Source of the DNA: Larix kaempferi
Taxonomy: Eukaryota > Streptophyta > Pinopsida > Pinales > Pinaceae
DNA length: 64,000 nucleotides
Direction: 5' to 3'
NCBI GenBank assembly: GCA_027924585.1
Contig: BSBM01002091.1
Location: forward strand, 1-64,000
The notes beneath the pieces are model-generated. The model was not told the origin of the DNA and ran no database searches. It saw nothing but the letters and a program-made list of their open reading frames with translations. The translations under genes were made by a program, and so were the position numbers. Shown here one piece after another: positions 35,510-46,279 of the stretch (the stretch's first letter is position 1; the number at the start of each line of letters is the position of its first letter).

Positions 35510-36780
35510 CACAATTCCCATCAAGCCAAATGAAAATCCTTTTCAACAAAAGCTAAGGAGAATAAATCCTTTGTTGCTTCGAGTAATTGAGAAAGAAGTT
35601 AAAAAATTGTTTGATGCTAAAATCATTGTGTCACTGATATTTTCCAGGTAGGTGGTGAATCCAGTCCTCGTGAGAAAGAAGAATGGAGAGATAAGACTGT
35701 GTGTAGATTTCAGGAATTTGAATAAGGTATCTTTAAAAGACAGCTGCCCATTACCTAAGATGGACCACATTTTGCAGAAGGTTTTTGGAGAAGAAAATAT
35801 TTCCATGTTGGATGGTTTCTCAGGGTACAATCATATCAAATTTCTTCTAGAGGATCAAGAGAAAACAAATTTTACAACGCCATGGGGGACTTTCATGTAT
35901 GAAAAGATTCTATTTGGATTAATGAATGCATGGGCTACATTATAGAGGGCTATGGATATTTCATTTGATGAAGAGAAAGATAAATTTTTAGTAGTATACA
36001 TGGATGATATAACTATATATTCAAAGTCTGTTGCAGATCACCTAAAACATTTGGAGAAGGTATTTTTGAAATGCAAGAAATTTGGCATATCTCTGAATCC
36101 TAAGAAGTCAAATTTTTCTATGAAAGAAGGAAAGTTATTGGGGAATATCATATCAAAAGATGGAATTAAAATTGATCTTGAAAGACTAGTAGCAATTCAG
36201 AAAATTGGGATATTGAGGAGTAAGAAGGAAGTTCAATATTTTATTGGTAGAGTAAATTTCTTAAGAAGGTTTGTTCTCAGTTTTGCAGATATTTTGAGAA
36301 ACATTTCAGACATGTTAAAAAAGAATAATGAAATCAAGTCAACTACTGAAGCTAAGAAATCCTTTATAGATATCAATAAATCGCTTACTGAACCTCCTGT
36401 CCCAATTAGTCCTGATTTCTCAAAATAATTTATCATATTTTCTTTTGCATCGCAACATACTATAGCTGGAATCTTATTGAAGAAAAATCAAGATAACATG
36501 GAACAACCAATTTCCTTTTTCAACAATATTTTGAGAGATGCAGAACTGGAGTACAATATAATGGAGAAAAAAGCCTATGCATTGATAAAATCCTTTGAAA
36601 GATTTCAAAGTTTACATATTACATTCCCATACCATTGCATGTGTTCCATCTGCAGTTGTTAAAGACATTCTTACTCAACTAGACTCTGAAGGAAAAAGAG
36701 ACAAATGGATTGCAGTCTTGTTGGAGTATGACCTGGACATCAGGCCTACAAAATTGATCAAAGGATAAGGTTTAGAAAAG
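35510..36780 (+). pseudogene. Gypsy reverse transcriptase and RNase H
   Basis: RT shows QKLRRINP, VRKKNGEIRLCVDFRNLN, LPKMDHIL, SGYNHIKF, TPWGTFMY and the catalytic YMDD (35997-36008). RNase H follows with SFASQHTIAG, LKKNQ and PISFFNNILRDAELEY. Stops replace Trp or Gln at 35649, 35943 and 36426. A frameshift occurs between 36660 and 36784. Confidence 0.92.
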
Positions 36781-36783
36781 ACA

Positions 36784-38136
36784 ATGACTGAAACAAATTG
36801 TGATTCTCTCGACATGGATTTTATATCTGATCTTTTAGTTGAAATAGTTCCTGATATCCCAATAATTAAATATTTTTCCTTGTGCCCTTGGTATAGCGAT
36901 ATTGTTTATGTTTTACAAAATTTACAAGCACCTCCTGAAATGAGCAAGACTAGGGAAAGATCTGTAAAATTAAAATCAACAAAATTTTGTATTTTGAATG
37001 AGTATTTATATTGAAAATATCCAGGAGAATTTTTTTTGAATTGTTTGATGGGAAATGAAGCACAACAGATAATGAAAGATTTTCACAAAGGAGTGTGTGG
37101 AGGACATCATTCATGGAAGGCTACAGTGAATAAAATTCTTAGAGAAGGATTCTATTGGCCCACTATTGTTTTGGATGTGTACAAGGAGATTTCAAAATGC
37201 CACGAATGTCAAATTTTTTATGGGAAAATGGAACTTTTACCTTTTCCTTTGAAACCAATTTCAGTCGAAGCACCTTTTCAGCAGTGGGGATTATATTTCA
37301 TTGGAGAAATTAATCTGATATCTTCAGTACAATATAAGTGGATTTTGACTGCAACATATTATTTTACCAAGTGGATTGAAGCTATCCCAACCAGAAATGC
37401 TACAGAGACAGTGATAATTAATTTTCTGGAAGAAAACATTCTTTCAAGGTTTGGATGTCCTATAAGAATAGTAACTGATAATGCACATGCCTTTAAATCT
37501 AAGAAGATGATTAGTTTCTGTCACAAGTATCATATTCATATGAATCATTCAATAACATACTATCCTTAGGGTAAGGGATTGGCAGAGTCCTCAACTAAGA
37601 GTTTGGTGAGAATTATAAAGAAATTACTAGAAGAAAACAAAAGAGTTTGGCACACCAAGCTTAAGTATGCTTTATGGGAAGATAGGATAAGCACAAAAAG
37701 AGCTATTGGTATGTCACCTTTTCAGCTGGTGTATGGAGAAGAAGTATTTTTTCTAGTTTCTTTAGGTCTCCCAATTATGAATTTGCTACAAAAACAAGAT
37801 GAAGAGCCAAACCATATGCAAAGAATAATTAATGAGATGATAGAACTCCATGAAATGAGAGAAAATGCATTTGAAAGAGTACAGGTGCATCAGGAGATAA
37901 TGTGGAAAAGTTTTGACAGAAAGGTGAAAGAAGGAAATTTTCAAGTAGGTGACATGGTTCTAAAATGGGACACTAGAAGAGAGGATAAACATGCAAAATT
38001 TGATCACTTATGGAAAGGGCCTTATATCATTGCTGCATTCAGAGGAGATAATTGCTTTATTTTGCAAGATCGAAATGGAAATGACATTGGAGGAGGTCCT
38101 GTTAATGAGATATTTCTCAAACACTACCTTTCTTAA
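36784..38136 (+). pseudogene. Gypsy integrase
   Basis: It begins with an HHCC zinc domain (HKGVCGGHH ... CHECQ, 37080-37212). The core follows with WGLYFIGE, where the first catalytic Asp (usually in W-x-D-FIG) is replaced by Tyr, then TDNAHAF (Asp kept) and GLAESSTKSL (Glu kept). The C-terminal domain has KVKEGNFQVGDMVLKW and HLWKGPYIIAAF and ends at TAA 38134. One in-frame TAG lies at 37567. The missing Asp and the stop predict no activity. Confidence 0.9.
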
Positions 38137-38391
38137 GTAAACAAGAGATATTTGTATATTAATTCTACATATGAATTTGAGTATGCATGACAGGTTGAAA
38201 TATTTGAAGCCTGAAGACGAAGGCCCTGAGATTTGGAGATTTGTCATTTCTTCTTTTTATCTTTATGAAAGAAAAAAAAGACCTTGAAATTTTGTGAATA
38301 ATGGTTTGTACAAACTGTAATAGATAAGGCATTGTTCTGTGGGGTTCTTTGTTACTTCAGTGGGAGGATAGAATCCCTAGTTGGATCCAGT
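38137..38391 (+). other. Gypsy 3' untranslated region
   Basis: A short non-coding stretch lies between integrase and the 3' LTR. AGTGGGAGGATAG at 38359 is the only purine-rich candidate for a polypurine tract; it is not adjacent to the LTR, so the assignment is weak. Confidence 0.5.
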
Positions 38392-39527
38392 TTTTGACAT
38401 AGGATTATTTTTTATGTGGATAGAGGTTTACAATGGGACCTAAAGTTGTGACCAAGAGTCTAGTGAAAATTCCTATATCTAGTCGAGCATATAAGCAAAT
38501 TGACAGGGTTTTAAATTTAGCCAACATGTTAAAATGAAGGACAAAGCACTAGAAAGTCACTAAATTTATTAGAAAAGATCTTAAATGGTAGAATGGATAA
38601 AAGTTAGTGGACCTCCAAAAACTAAAGGAAACTAGATATTAAATTTCGTCATAGATCGAGGGTGAAGGAATGAAGCGTGCAAGATCGATGATCGACAAAC
38701 GAGGGAAGAAAAGTCGAAGCAGAGTTAAAAGGGGGTCAGTTTCAAAGTTAATCGACGGCCAAAAACTAAATCAAGAATATATCAACAGGTAATAACCTTT
38801 CCATGCTCGAAACTGGCATGGATAAAGGAAGTGGTCAATGATGGCGAAATATATACCACCTGCCACATGGTGAATGGGAGTTCATGAAGCCAATTGAAAA
38901 GTGCTCATGGGAAACCACCTTAAGTGATCCTGAAACCGTCTAGGGGATAATCCTTGATGAGATCGATGGCATAGGTGAAAAGGGTGACAAAATCAATGGT
39001 TAAATTCATTTCTTGATTATAAAAATAAATATTATAAAGGGTAAGGTCATGGGAAATGAGTCATCTATCTCCTGTACATGAGGAAGTTATGTGTCTACAT
39101 CACTGGGAATCAGGTCAAGATATACGTTTCTAGCCATTGTATACCAGGTAGGTCTCAAACTTTTTACCGCTTATTGTTCTTTTAAAATGGAAAGAGAAGA
39201 AGAAGTAGAGGCACCGGTTAAAGAATTTAGTAAATTGGAAGATTTTTTCGAAGGCATGGATGGAGATGTATTCGATACAGTATTTCCCTTGGGTTTAGTA
39301 CGAGAATTAAAAGATAGGCTAAAGGTCTTAGATGAACAGGGAATGGATTTGCATGGTGTACAAAAGTCTCTTTTTCATCATTATTTTCGAGAAAAAACCC
39401 TAAATTTCCCATATTTTGTAGCCTCGTGTGCATCAAACTATTCTCAGTCTGAACATGTGATAATGGATTCAAGTAGGTCTAAAATCCTTTGTTCTGTAAA
39501 TTCCAAGTAGTCATAGATTCTTTAGAA
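38392..39527 (+). repeat. Gypsy 3' LTR, truncated after 1.14 kb
   Basis: It aligns collinearly with 10256-11053 joined to 14774-15112. Similarity stops sharply after AGATTCTTTAGAA (39527; counterpart 15112). The remaining ~4.5 kb of the LTR and the right flank are absent. Confidence 0.85.
39187..39510 (+). pseudogene. ORF1 fragment in the truncated gypsy 3' LTR
   Basis: The start ATG at 39187 and 107 codons correspond to the N-terminus of the LTR-borne ORF1 at 14771 (shared VRELKDRLKVLDEQGMDLHG). This copy lacks the stops found at 15008 and 15032 in the 5' copy and ends at TAG 39508. It shows what the start region looked like before Co-A inserted at the ATG. Confidence 0.75.
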
Positions 39528-39529
39528 TT

Positions 39530-39824
39530 TCACACCCCAGTTGAAAAAGTATTGGCTCTCTGGTTGTAAATCCTAGATTTGATCTAGGTCACACCCTAGT
39601 TGAAAAAGTATTTGCTCTCTGGTTGTAAATCCTAGATTTGATCTAGGTCACACCCTAGTTGAAAAAGTACTAGATATGTGGTTGTAAATCCTAGATTTGA
39701 TCTAGGTCACACCCCAGTCGAAAAAGTACTAGCTCTGTGGTTGTAAATCCTAGATTTGATCTAGGTCACATCCATTATGAAAAAAGGACTGGCACTGTGG
39801 TTGGGATTGTATCATCCCTAGACA
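39530..39824. repeat. 59-bp minisatellite, about 4.5 copies
   Basis: The TCACACC landmark occurs at 39530, 39589, 39648, 39707 and (as TCACATC) 39766, an exact 59-bp period. Core of the unit: GTTGAAAAAGTA, then GTGGTTGTAAATCCTAG and ATTTGATCTAGG. It abuts the truncated gypsy LTR. Confidence 0.95.
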
Positions 39825-39960
39825 TGATATGGTGTCTTAAAGTGATAGGGATTGATCATCTCATAAGTGGATCAGGATTTTATTATCCTTGGACTCATGT
39901 CCTAAAGTGAGAGGGATTGATCATCTCGTAATTGGATGATGTGTGTTGCATATTATGATG
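39825..39960. repeat. 65-bp direct duplication
   Basis: AAAGTGATAGGGATTGATCATC near 39839 (given here to 20 bases: AAAGTGATAGGGATTGATCA) recurs with one change near 39904, offset 65 bp, followed in both by TCTC.TAA.TGGAT. Confidence 0.7.
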
Positions 39961-40275
39961 TTGTTGATCAAGAGATCCAGACGATGAGGCTATCGATCGA
40001 AATATCCAGATGATGATGCTATCGATCAAGAGATCCAGACAATGAGGTTGTTGATCAGAAGATCCAGATGATGATGTTGTTGATCAAGAGATCTAGATGA
40101 TGTTGTTTATCAGAATATACAGATGATGATGGCATTGATCAAGAGATCCAGATGATGTTGTTGATCGAGAGATCTAGATGATGTTGTTGATCAGAAGATC
40201 GAGATGATGATGTTGTTGATCGAGAGATCCAGATGATGTTGTTGATCGGGAGATCCAGATGATGATGTTGTTGTA
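39961..40275. repeat. 26/29-bp minisatellite, about 11 copies
   Basis: Unit TTGTTGATC(A/G)AGAGATCCAG followed by ATGATG, with the ATG present once or twice, giving spacings of 26 or 29 bp between GATC landmarks (39966, 39995, 40024, 40053, 40082 and onward to 40243). It sits about 200 bp upstream of a copia polypurine tract. Confidence 0.9.
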
Positions 40276-40470
40276 TCTAATCAAGTGCTACAGAAGATGA
40301 AGAATCAGTATTGAAGATGTTGATGTTCCAGTATTGAAGATCTTGAAGATGTTCCAGTAGCTATTTGAGTTAATGATGATTATTGAAGAAAGATTCCAAT
40401 GATTTATAAATGTATCATGTTTTTTGATTAATCCTTGCTCCTGTAGATGTTGTTATAATATCCTTCTCGT

Positions 40471-41032
40471 TAAGGGGGAGTGTCGAAATATTGTAACTTC
40501 TAAGAATATTCTATTTGTACGAAGATGTTTCATTCCTCCATCGGGACTTTATTGTATATTCAGAGATGTTTATTCCTCCATAGGTATGTTGTAACTAGGG
40601 TTATTAGACTTCCCTAGTGGGGTTGGACCTGAGTTAGTTGTTTAGGGGTTATTAGACTCTCCTAGAAGAAGTCGGCCCAGTTAGGGATAAAAGTCAAGTA
40701 GAAGTAGAGTATAAATAAAGGAGGTGTGTTCCTTATTTATACTCACTCATTCACTCACTTGTGAATTACGCATGGGAGAGAGAGAGATATGAAAAGGGAA
40801 AGAAGGAGATATTTTTTGGGGATTACATCTTTGTATCTGTTGTTCATCTATATTGAGGAAGCTTTGTTGGGTTTTCTACCCCATGAGGGTTTCCGATGAT
40901 AAATTGTGTCTCTTGCGTTTATGATGTGCTTGTTGTTCTTTTAGTGATCCTATATATCCTATTGTTGTGAAATCTATTGGAATACTAATGTTATCTATCT
41001 TAGAATATTGTATTTTAACATTTTCAGCAACA
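40471..41032 (+). mobile_element. Co-C: copia-type 3' end, polypurine tract plus LTR
   Basis: TTAAGGGGGAG (PPT, 40470-40480) is followed directly by an LTR-like start TGTCGAAATATTG at 40481. A plausible terminus TTTCAGCAACA ends at 41032 (an alternative is TTTTAACA at 41020). No matching 5' LTR or coding region is present, so this is an orphan 3' end. The right boundary is uncertain. Confidence 0.6.
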
Positions 41033-43048
41033 GATAACTCAGTTTCCTACTTCGAGGCTTCCTGGGCTTCAAGTATATGCATACTAGACTGGGATGGGAC
41101 TACTGAAGGGGAAAAGAGGGTAGATATAAATCATGAGGATCTAAAACAGAGGCTAGACTAATTCCCTTGATGATTTGGGAAGTTATTGAGGTATTTGGGA
41201 GAATTGAGGCCAAGGGTGCTATTGAGGATTGCACAGGTTAGAGATTTCCATGTTTTTCCAAATGAGCCGAGATTCAACCAAATCCTTAGGAACATAGAAT
41301 AGGTGGATTTATTAGTGTTATTATTACCACATACAAGCATTATATCATTAATTTGCAGCATAGGTATGTCATACATGAAAATATTCCAAAACTAGTTAGT
41401 TATAGCTACACATTGAGCTAATCTTCAATTTGGGTGGGTAAAAACTTATTTAAATAATTTAATACTCTATTTTTCAGACATTAACGTCTCTAATATGACT
41501 TATTAACGTACAAAAAATTGAAATTGAATATTTTAGGTATATCTTGCAAATGGATTACCTCCCTTCAATAAAGCTCTCAACGACTAGCAATTGAGCTAGT
41601 TTTCACTTCTGATCGTGCCAAAGCCACAAAATCATAAAAATATCAATCACAATAATATTTAAGGCTCTTATATATCATTTAATACACTTCCAGTTCAAAA
41701 TCAGAAGTTTACATCAGATCTCTCAAATATTAAGTCTCCTCCATTAAGTATTATTCTCACAAAGCTAGAATAGCTAGTCTTGATCTCTAGGAGTGCCGAA
41801 GCCACCAAAATTATTCAAATATCATTTGTGAACATATATTAACCTATGATATCATAGAAATATTATTTTTAAGTCAAAAACAGAGTTATGGAAGAAGTAT
41901 TACATTTGGTTGCACCAACAGTGCAATAGGACGCCTCCAATAGCTAGTTTTCCCCCACACGGAAGGACAAACGGCTGGAGGAAGGGTAGAAGGTTCTGAT
42001 CTATGATATATATAAGTGATGAGATGCTAAAGATATGAGAAAAGAGCATATAGGTTGTGCACTGGCCTTCTGAGTTGAATTGGACTCCTCCTTAAGAAAT
42101 GGGAGCCTTCTTCCCAATGGATCTTCCAATGTCTTCACCTCAAGCACTTCTGAGTGATCGAAACTCTTCTGATGGCTGAATGGTATTCAAGTGTGGATGA
42201 TGAACCTATGATTAGAAACAAAATGAACCTATGGAATTATATTGGTAACCTGTCAAGAACTTGGTGCACATATCCCAAGATTGTTGAGGCACATCTCTCA
42301 ACACTAGAGAAGCTCAGAGCTCTCAAGAAAAATTATTCAAATGATCAAAATTTGTGAATGGGAGTTGGAAACATTCTTTTATAGAATTCATGTTGACCTG
42401 TTGATAAATTTACATGCCTTGGTGACCTATGAGAATAGGTCACGTATGAGTGGCTAACATTCCTTTTCCTTTGCTTGATGTCTTTCCTTCATTTTGGAAA
42501 CTTTCATCCCTTTGTTTCCTGCTTTTCTCCTTTATTATTTTAAAAAAAGTGCCCTCTTTGCTTTTTCTAAGTGTTTCCATTTTCTGGCTTTTAACAACTC
42601 TTACACCTTTCCTTCTTTTGTTCATTTTCTAAATCCACAAGTTTCTTTAGCCATACTTCTATTTTCTGACCTCCTATTCCAATTTAGCAACATTATCGTC
42701 AAGGGGGGTGCCCTCTTGGCCCACTTGCACACTTATTGGAAACTCCCATTACAAATATTAATTAAAAATTAAATAATCGAACACTCCAACATTAAAATAA
42801 TTAAATAATTATTTAACTATAGGCCTGGCTCAAAATAACCCAATTAATCAATAATTCACCTTAGATACTTAGTTTGGGAATTAATATTTTCAAGGGAGGC
42901 CACCTTATCAATTTAATCACCCAAATACACCCTTAGGAATATTCCATAATATAATTTCCACATTCACCCATTACTTAATTAATTAATGCCTAGGTGACTT
43001 AGGCCAAAATCACCCCCATGGACCATAGCAAAAATTGGGGACATGACA
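41033..43048. other. Non-coding region ending in a possible LTR terminus
   Basis: No gene is recognised. A diverged duplication (AGCTAGTT.T..., GTGCC.AAGCCAC, AAATATCA) is seen near 41598 and 41769. At the right edge, GGGGACATGACA (43037-43048) resembles an LTR end (minus strand TGTCATGTCCCC) and coincides exactly with the break in the copia RT at 43049. I could not find its other end or a TSD. Confidence 0.4.
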
Positions 43049-44073
43049 AGGTTGGATAGATACTTACAACAATAAGGATTCAAAAGGGGTAATGAAGACA
43101 GTAATCTATATATTAAGTTTGATCATGAAATTATGATCATTGTTGAAGTGTATGTTGATGACATCATATTTGGAAGTGATGATGATAGGATGAGTTAGCA
43201 TTTTTCCAAGGATATGCAAAGTGATTTTGAAATGTCCTTTCTCTGAGAGTTAAATTTCTTCGTAGGACTCCAAATATATCAACTAGATGATGGCATTTTC
43301 ATTTCCCAAACCAAGTATATGAAGGAAATGTTGAATAAATTCATAATGGAATACTACAAACTCATAAGTACTCCTATGGTTACAGGATGCAAGTTAATAG
43401 AAGATGATGAATCCAAGGAAGTAGATCAAAGGCGTTACATATAAATCATTGGTAGTCTTCTATATGTGACATCCTAAAGACCAGATGTTATGCAAGAAGT
43501 TGGACAAGTTGCAAGATTTCAGGAAGCTCCAAAGGAAACACATATTTTAGAAGTGAAAAGGATCTTCAGATATCTTCAAGGGACAAAAGACTTTGGACTA
43601 TGGTATCCAAAAGGAAACAAGTTGGCATTGGATTCCTACACATGCAGACTGGGTAAGAAGCATTGATGACCGAAGAAGCACAAGTAGAGTAACTTTATTT
43701 GTATGTGATTTTTTAGTATATTTATTAAGTAAGAAGAAATCCTCAGTATCTTTATCCACAGCGGAAGCAGAATATATTGCAGCTACATCATGTTGTACTC
43801 GGATTCTTTGGATGAAGCAAACTCTAAAAGAAATTCAAGTTACATATGATGATCCTATTCTAATTCTATGTGACAACAAAAGTGCTATAAGTATTTCAAA
43901 AAATCTAGTTATGCATTGTAAGACAAAACATATTCCTATCAAGTATCACTTTCTACGGGAACAAGTTGTAGAAAAGGAAATCAAGATGGAATATATTGGG
44001 ACAAAGGAACAAATTGGAGATATCTTTACAAAGCCACTTCCAAGAGAGACATTTGAGTATCTTCGACAGGGAT
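43049..44073 (+). pseudogene. Co-D: copia RT C-terminus and RNase H, 5' truncated
   Basis: It begins inside RT with RLDRYLQQ, then SNLYIK, YVDDIIFGS (43151-43177), FFVGLQIYQ, GSLLYVTS.RPD and RYLQGTKDFGLWY. RNase H follows in another frame (43593-44073): STSRVTLF, KKKSSVSLSTAEAEYIAA, CDNKSAI, KTKHIPIKYHFLRE and IFTKPL. Several stops lie in the RT part and there is a frameshift near 43600. The motifs are typical of copia elements of the SIRE/Tork kind; I do not assign a lineage firmly. Everything upstream of the RT C-terminus is missing. Confidence 0.9.
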
Positions 44074-44210
44074 AGGGATTAATTCCAGCTCCAAATTGAT
44101 TAAATACTATAAAAGGGGGAGAGATATTGTTGGGGGGGTTACTCTTTTCCATTGATGTCAAAGGGGGAGAGAAATAACAAAAGCATGAAGAAAGGGGGAG
44201 AAGAATTAAG

Positions 44211-44270
44211 ATAGGGGAGCATGGTCCCAGGGGGAGTATGATAGGGGAGCATGGTCCTAGGGGGAGTATG
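44211..44270 (+). repeat. 30-bp tandem duplication in the Co-D 3' region
   Basis: ATAGGGGAGCATGGTCC.AG followed by GGGGAGTATG occurs at 44211-44240 and 44241-44270 with one substitution. It lies among several AAGGGGGAG purine tracts between RNase H and LTR. Confidence 0.9.
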
Positions 44271-44984
44271 ATGGTTTCCATCGATGACAAAGGTGGATAT
44301 TGTTGAATAAAGTTGTCATTGATGTAAAATTATATATGTATATGTCCTCCAAAGAGGTTCCCTTATGCCGTAGAAGTTGCACATGGCCCTCACAAGAAGA
44401 CACTTTATGATGTACACATATGGACCAATACCATCCCTAAGGTTTCCCCTACGAATTTTTGAGATAAAAGGTGAAGCCCCTAAATAATGATGGTTGGTAC
44501 ATGTGCCCATGAGTTTCGGTCTACCTATCCCATGGTGGAGAAGGACCTTAAGAGTCCCCAAAATTTTTCTAAAGAAGGTTGGTGTGAAGCTTGAAGTATC
44601 CCCAAAATAATGATGTTTGGTTCACATGACCATGAAAGTTGTGGTACTTTGGTCCATTGGATCACATGAAGTGGCACAAAGCCTCACAAAAAATAATGAT
44701 GTGTTAATCAAGTATGATGATGTGAAAAATTCATAAGGATCACTTTAAGAAGATATGGAGTGATCTTGAATTCATGACATGGCATGTCATGATGGATCCT
44801 TGAAGTGGGGTACTAACTCCTTGACTAGAACCCTTAAAATATGGAGATCCACAAATTAAGGATAAGTTTAAGAAGCCCCTAGAAGAAGATACAAGGAATG
44901 ATGAAGTGTATAAATAGAAGATAAAATATCTCATTTTATCATCATTCAAGCTCTCTCTTCTCTTTTGCAAATGTACGAAATACT

Positions 44985-45300
44985 AGGGCCGAATTTTGTA
45001 GCAGTGATCAAGTGAAGAAGTTTTACGAAAATTGGCATAACTTTTTCATAAGGTATCAGAATTGCAAAATTCTTGGCTTGTTAGAAATCTTGTTGAAAGG
45101 GATATGTGATGATATGAAATAGGGTGAAATTTGACATTGTGAACAACAGTGATATAGGCCACAATTACACTGAACAAGATTGACAGTCAATTAGGGCCGA
45201 ATTTGGCAGCAGCCATCAAGAGAAGAAGATTAACAGAAACTTGCATATCTTTCTCATACGGTATCAGAATTACAAACCTCTTGGCTCGTTGGAAAGCTTA
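44985..45300 (+). repeat. Internal duplication inside the Co-D LTR, offset about 207 bp
   Basis: AGGGCCGAATTTTG.AGCAG near 44986 and AGGGCCGAATTTGGCAGCAG near 45193 begin two related ~105-bp blocks sharing ATCAAG.GAAGAAG, TTGCATA..TTT.TCATA, GGTATCAGAATT.CAAA and CTTGGCT.GTT. The copies are clearly diverged. Confidence 0.8.
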
Positions 45301-45704
45301 ATGCAATGAAAATGTGAATACAAGATATATAAGTTCTTTTGGTTTGTTTATATATTCTCCAAGTTTTGATATTGGAAAAGGTATGGTTGATGCTTGTTGG
45401 TTTCTCTTGTGATGGCATATGTCTCTCATCGATAGAGTTCAACTTTGATCTTGGTATGGTATGTGAATAAATTGAATATGTTATGTAATCTATAATGGCG
45501 GTTATCTTGGAATAAATCTTGACATTATCCTGACATAGATATTGTTGTTATCCTCGTTGAGATCTTGATGGTTTTCAATGAATAAACCATGGTATTATGT
45601 GTAAGATCTATGGCTTGATTTGATGTAAAAGATTGAATATGTAAATGAAATCTTTGGATGATTGTTTATGGGAAATATTGAAAATTGTACTTCAGGCATG
45701 CACA

Positions 45705-45880
45705 AATTGATACAATGACAGTGATAGAGACAGTATGATAGTCACGGTGGTAGTGATAGTTTGACAGTTACGGTGACATGGATAAAGACAAATATAGTGA
45801 CAGTGGCAGTGATAGTGATAGTGGCAATGATAGTGATATTTTGACAGTTATAGTGACAAGGATCAAGATAGAGACAATGA
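45705..45880 (+). repeat. Imperfect GTGACA/GTGATA microsatellite
   Basis: About 175 bp of interspersed GACAGTGATAG, GTGGTAGTGATAG and GACAGTTA.GGTGAC motifs with 6-bp periodicity, within the presumed LTR. Confidence 0.7.
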
Positions 45881-46279
45881 AAATCATAGATTGATTCTCT
45901 TATTCATATGAGGGAGGTAGGACAGGGAAATGACATGTTGGAGCCTATGATCTCAGGGGGTTGTAGCCTCCTTTCAGTTGGATCTAATAAACTAGGGAGT
46001 TGAAGACTCATTCCAGTTGGTGCTAGAAAATCAGGGAGTTGGCACTTCCTTCCAGTTGGTGTTGGTAAACACGACGAATGCAATCTTTACAGTATATAAG
46101 AAAATCATTTTGTGGTTTTCTCCCATTTGGGTTTCCACATAAAATATCTTAAGCACTGTGTATGGTTTATGTGATGATGAATGGTGTTCTTAATGATTAA
46201 TGTTTAATTTATTTGATTAACTTTTGAAATGGTAAAAGGTAATAAATACTGATTCACCCCCCTCTCAGTATTTCAAACA

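Larger units (their letters stand above)
10256..39527 (+). mobile_element. Decayed Tat/Ogre-like Ty3/gypsy LTR retrotransposon hosting nested insertions
   Basis: The element runs from an LTR start TGTTGACA at 10256 to a 3' LTR that begins at 38392 and stops at 39527. With inserted elements removed it is about 13.1 kb. Order: very long 5' LTR with an internal ORF, tRNA-Asp-like primer site (32059), gag, protease, archaeal-type RNase H, RT, RNase H, integrase, truncated 3' LTR. Dozens of in-frame stops, mostly at former Gln or Trp codons, show long inactivity. No TSD can be found because the right end is missing, and the purine tract on the left is not seen on the right. Confidence 0.85.
44301..46279 (+). 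repeat. Probable Co-D 3' LTR (about 2 kb)
   Basis: Behind CAAAGGTGGATA (a PPT-like purine tract) a start TGTTGAATAAAG lies at 44301. The best end is CCCCCTCTCAGTATTTCAAACA at 46279, of which the final TATTTCAAACA is the terminus; this pyrimidine-rich ending is common in SIRE-like LTRs. The 5' LTR is absent, so both ends are inferred. Confidence 0.55.

Noticed and set aside
31917-39142. A 16-bp identical string (TTTCTAGCCATTGTAT) at 31917 and 39127
   Set aside because: A match of this length is expected about once by chance in AT-rich DNA of this size, and the flanks do not align.
38392-39527. Reading this copy as the start of a second, tandem gypsy element with a short (~0.7 kb) LTR
   Set aside because: Not fully excluded, but it needs an extra element and leaves the tRNA-Asp-type primer site at 32059, next to a TAACA terminus, unexplained.
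39530-40275. Regular direct repeats that might suggest a CRISPR array
   Set aside because: The repeats are contiguous with no unique spacers and sit in retrotransposon 3' sequence of a plant genome; they are minisatellites.
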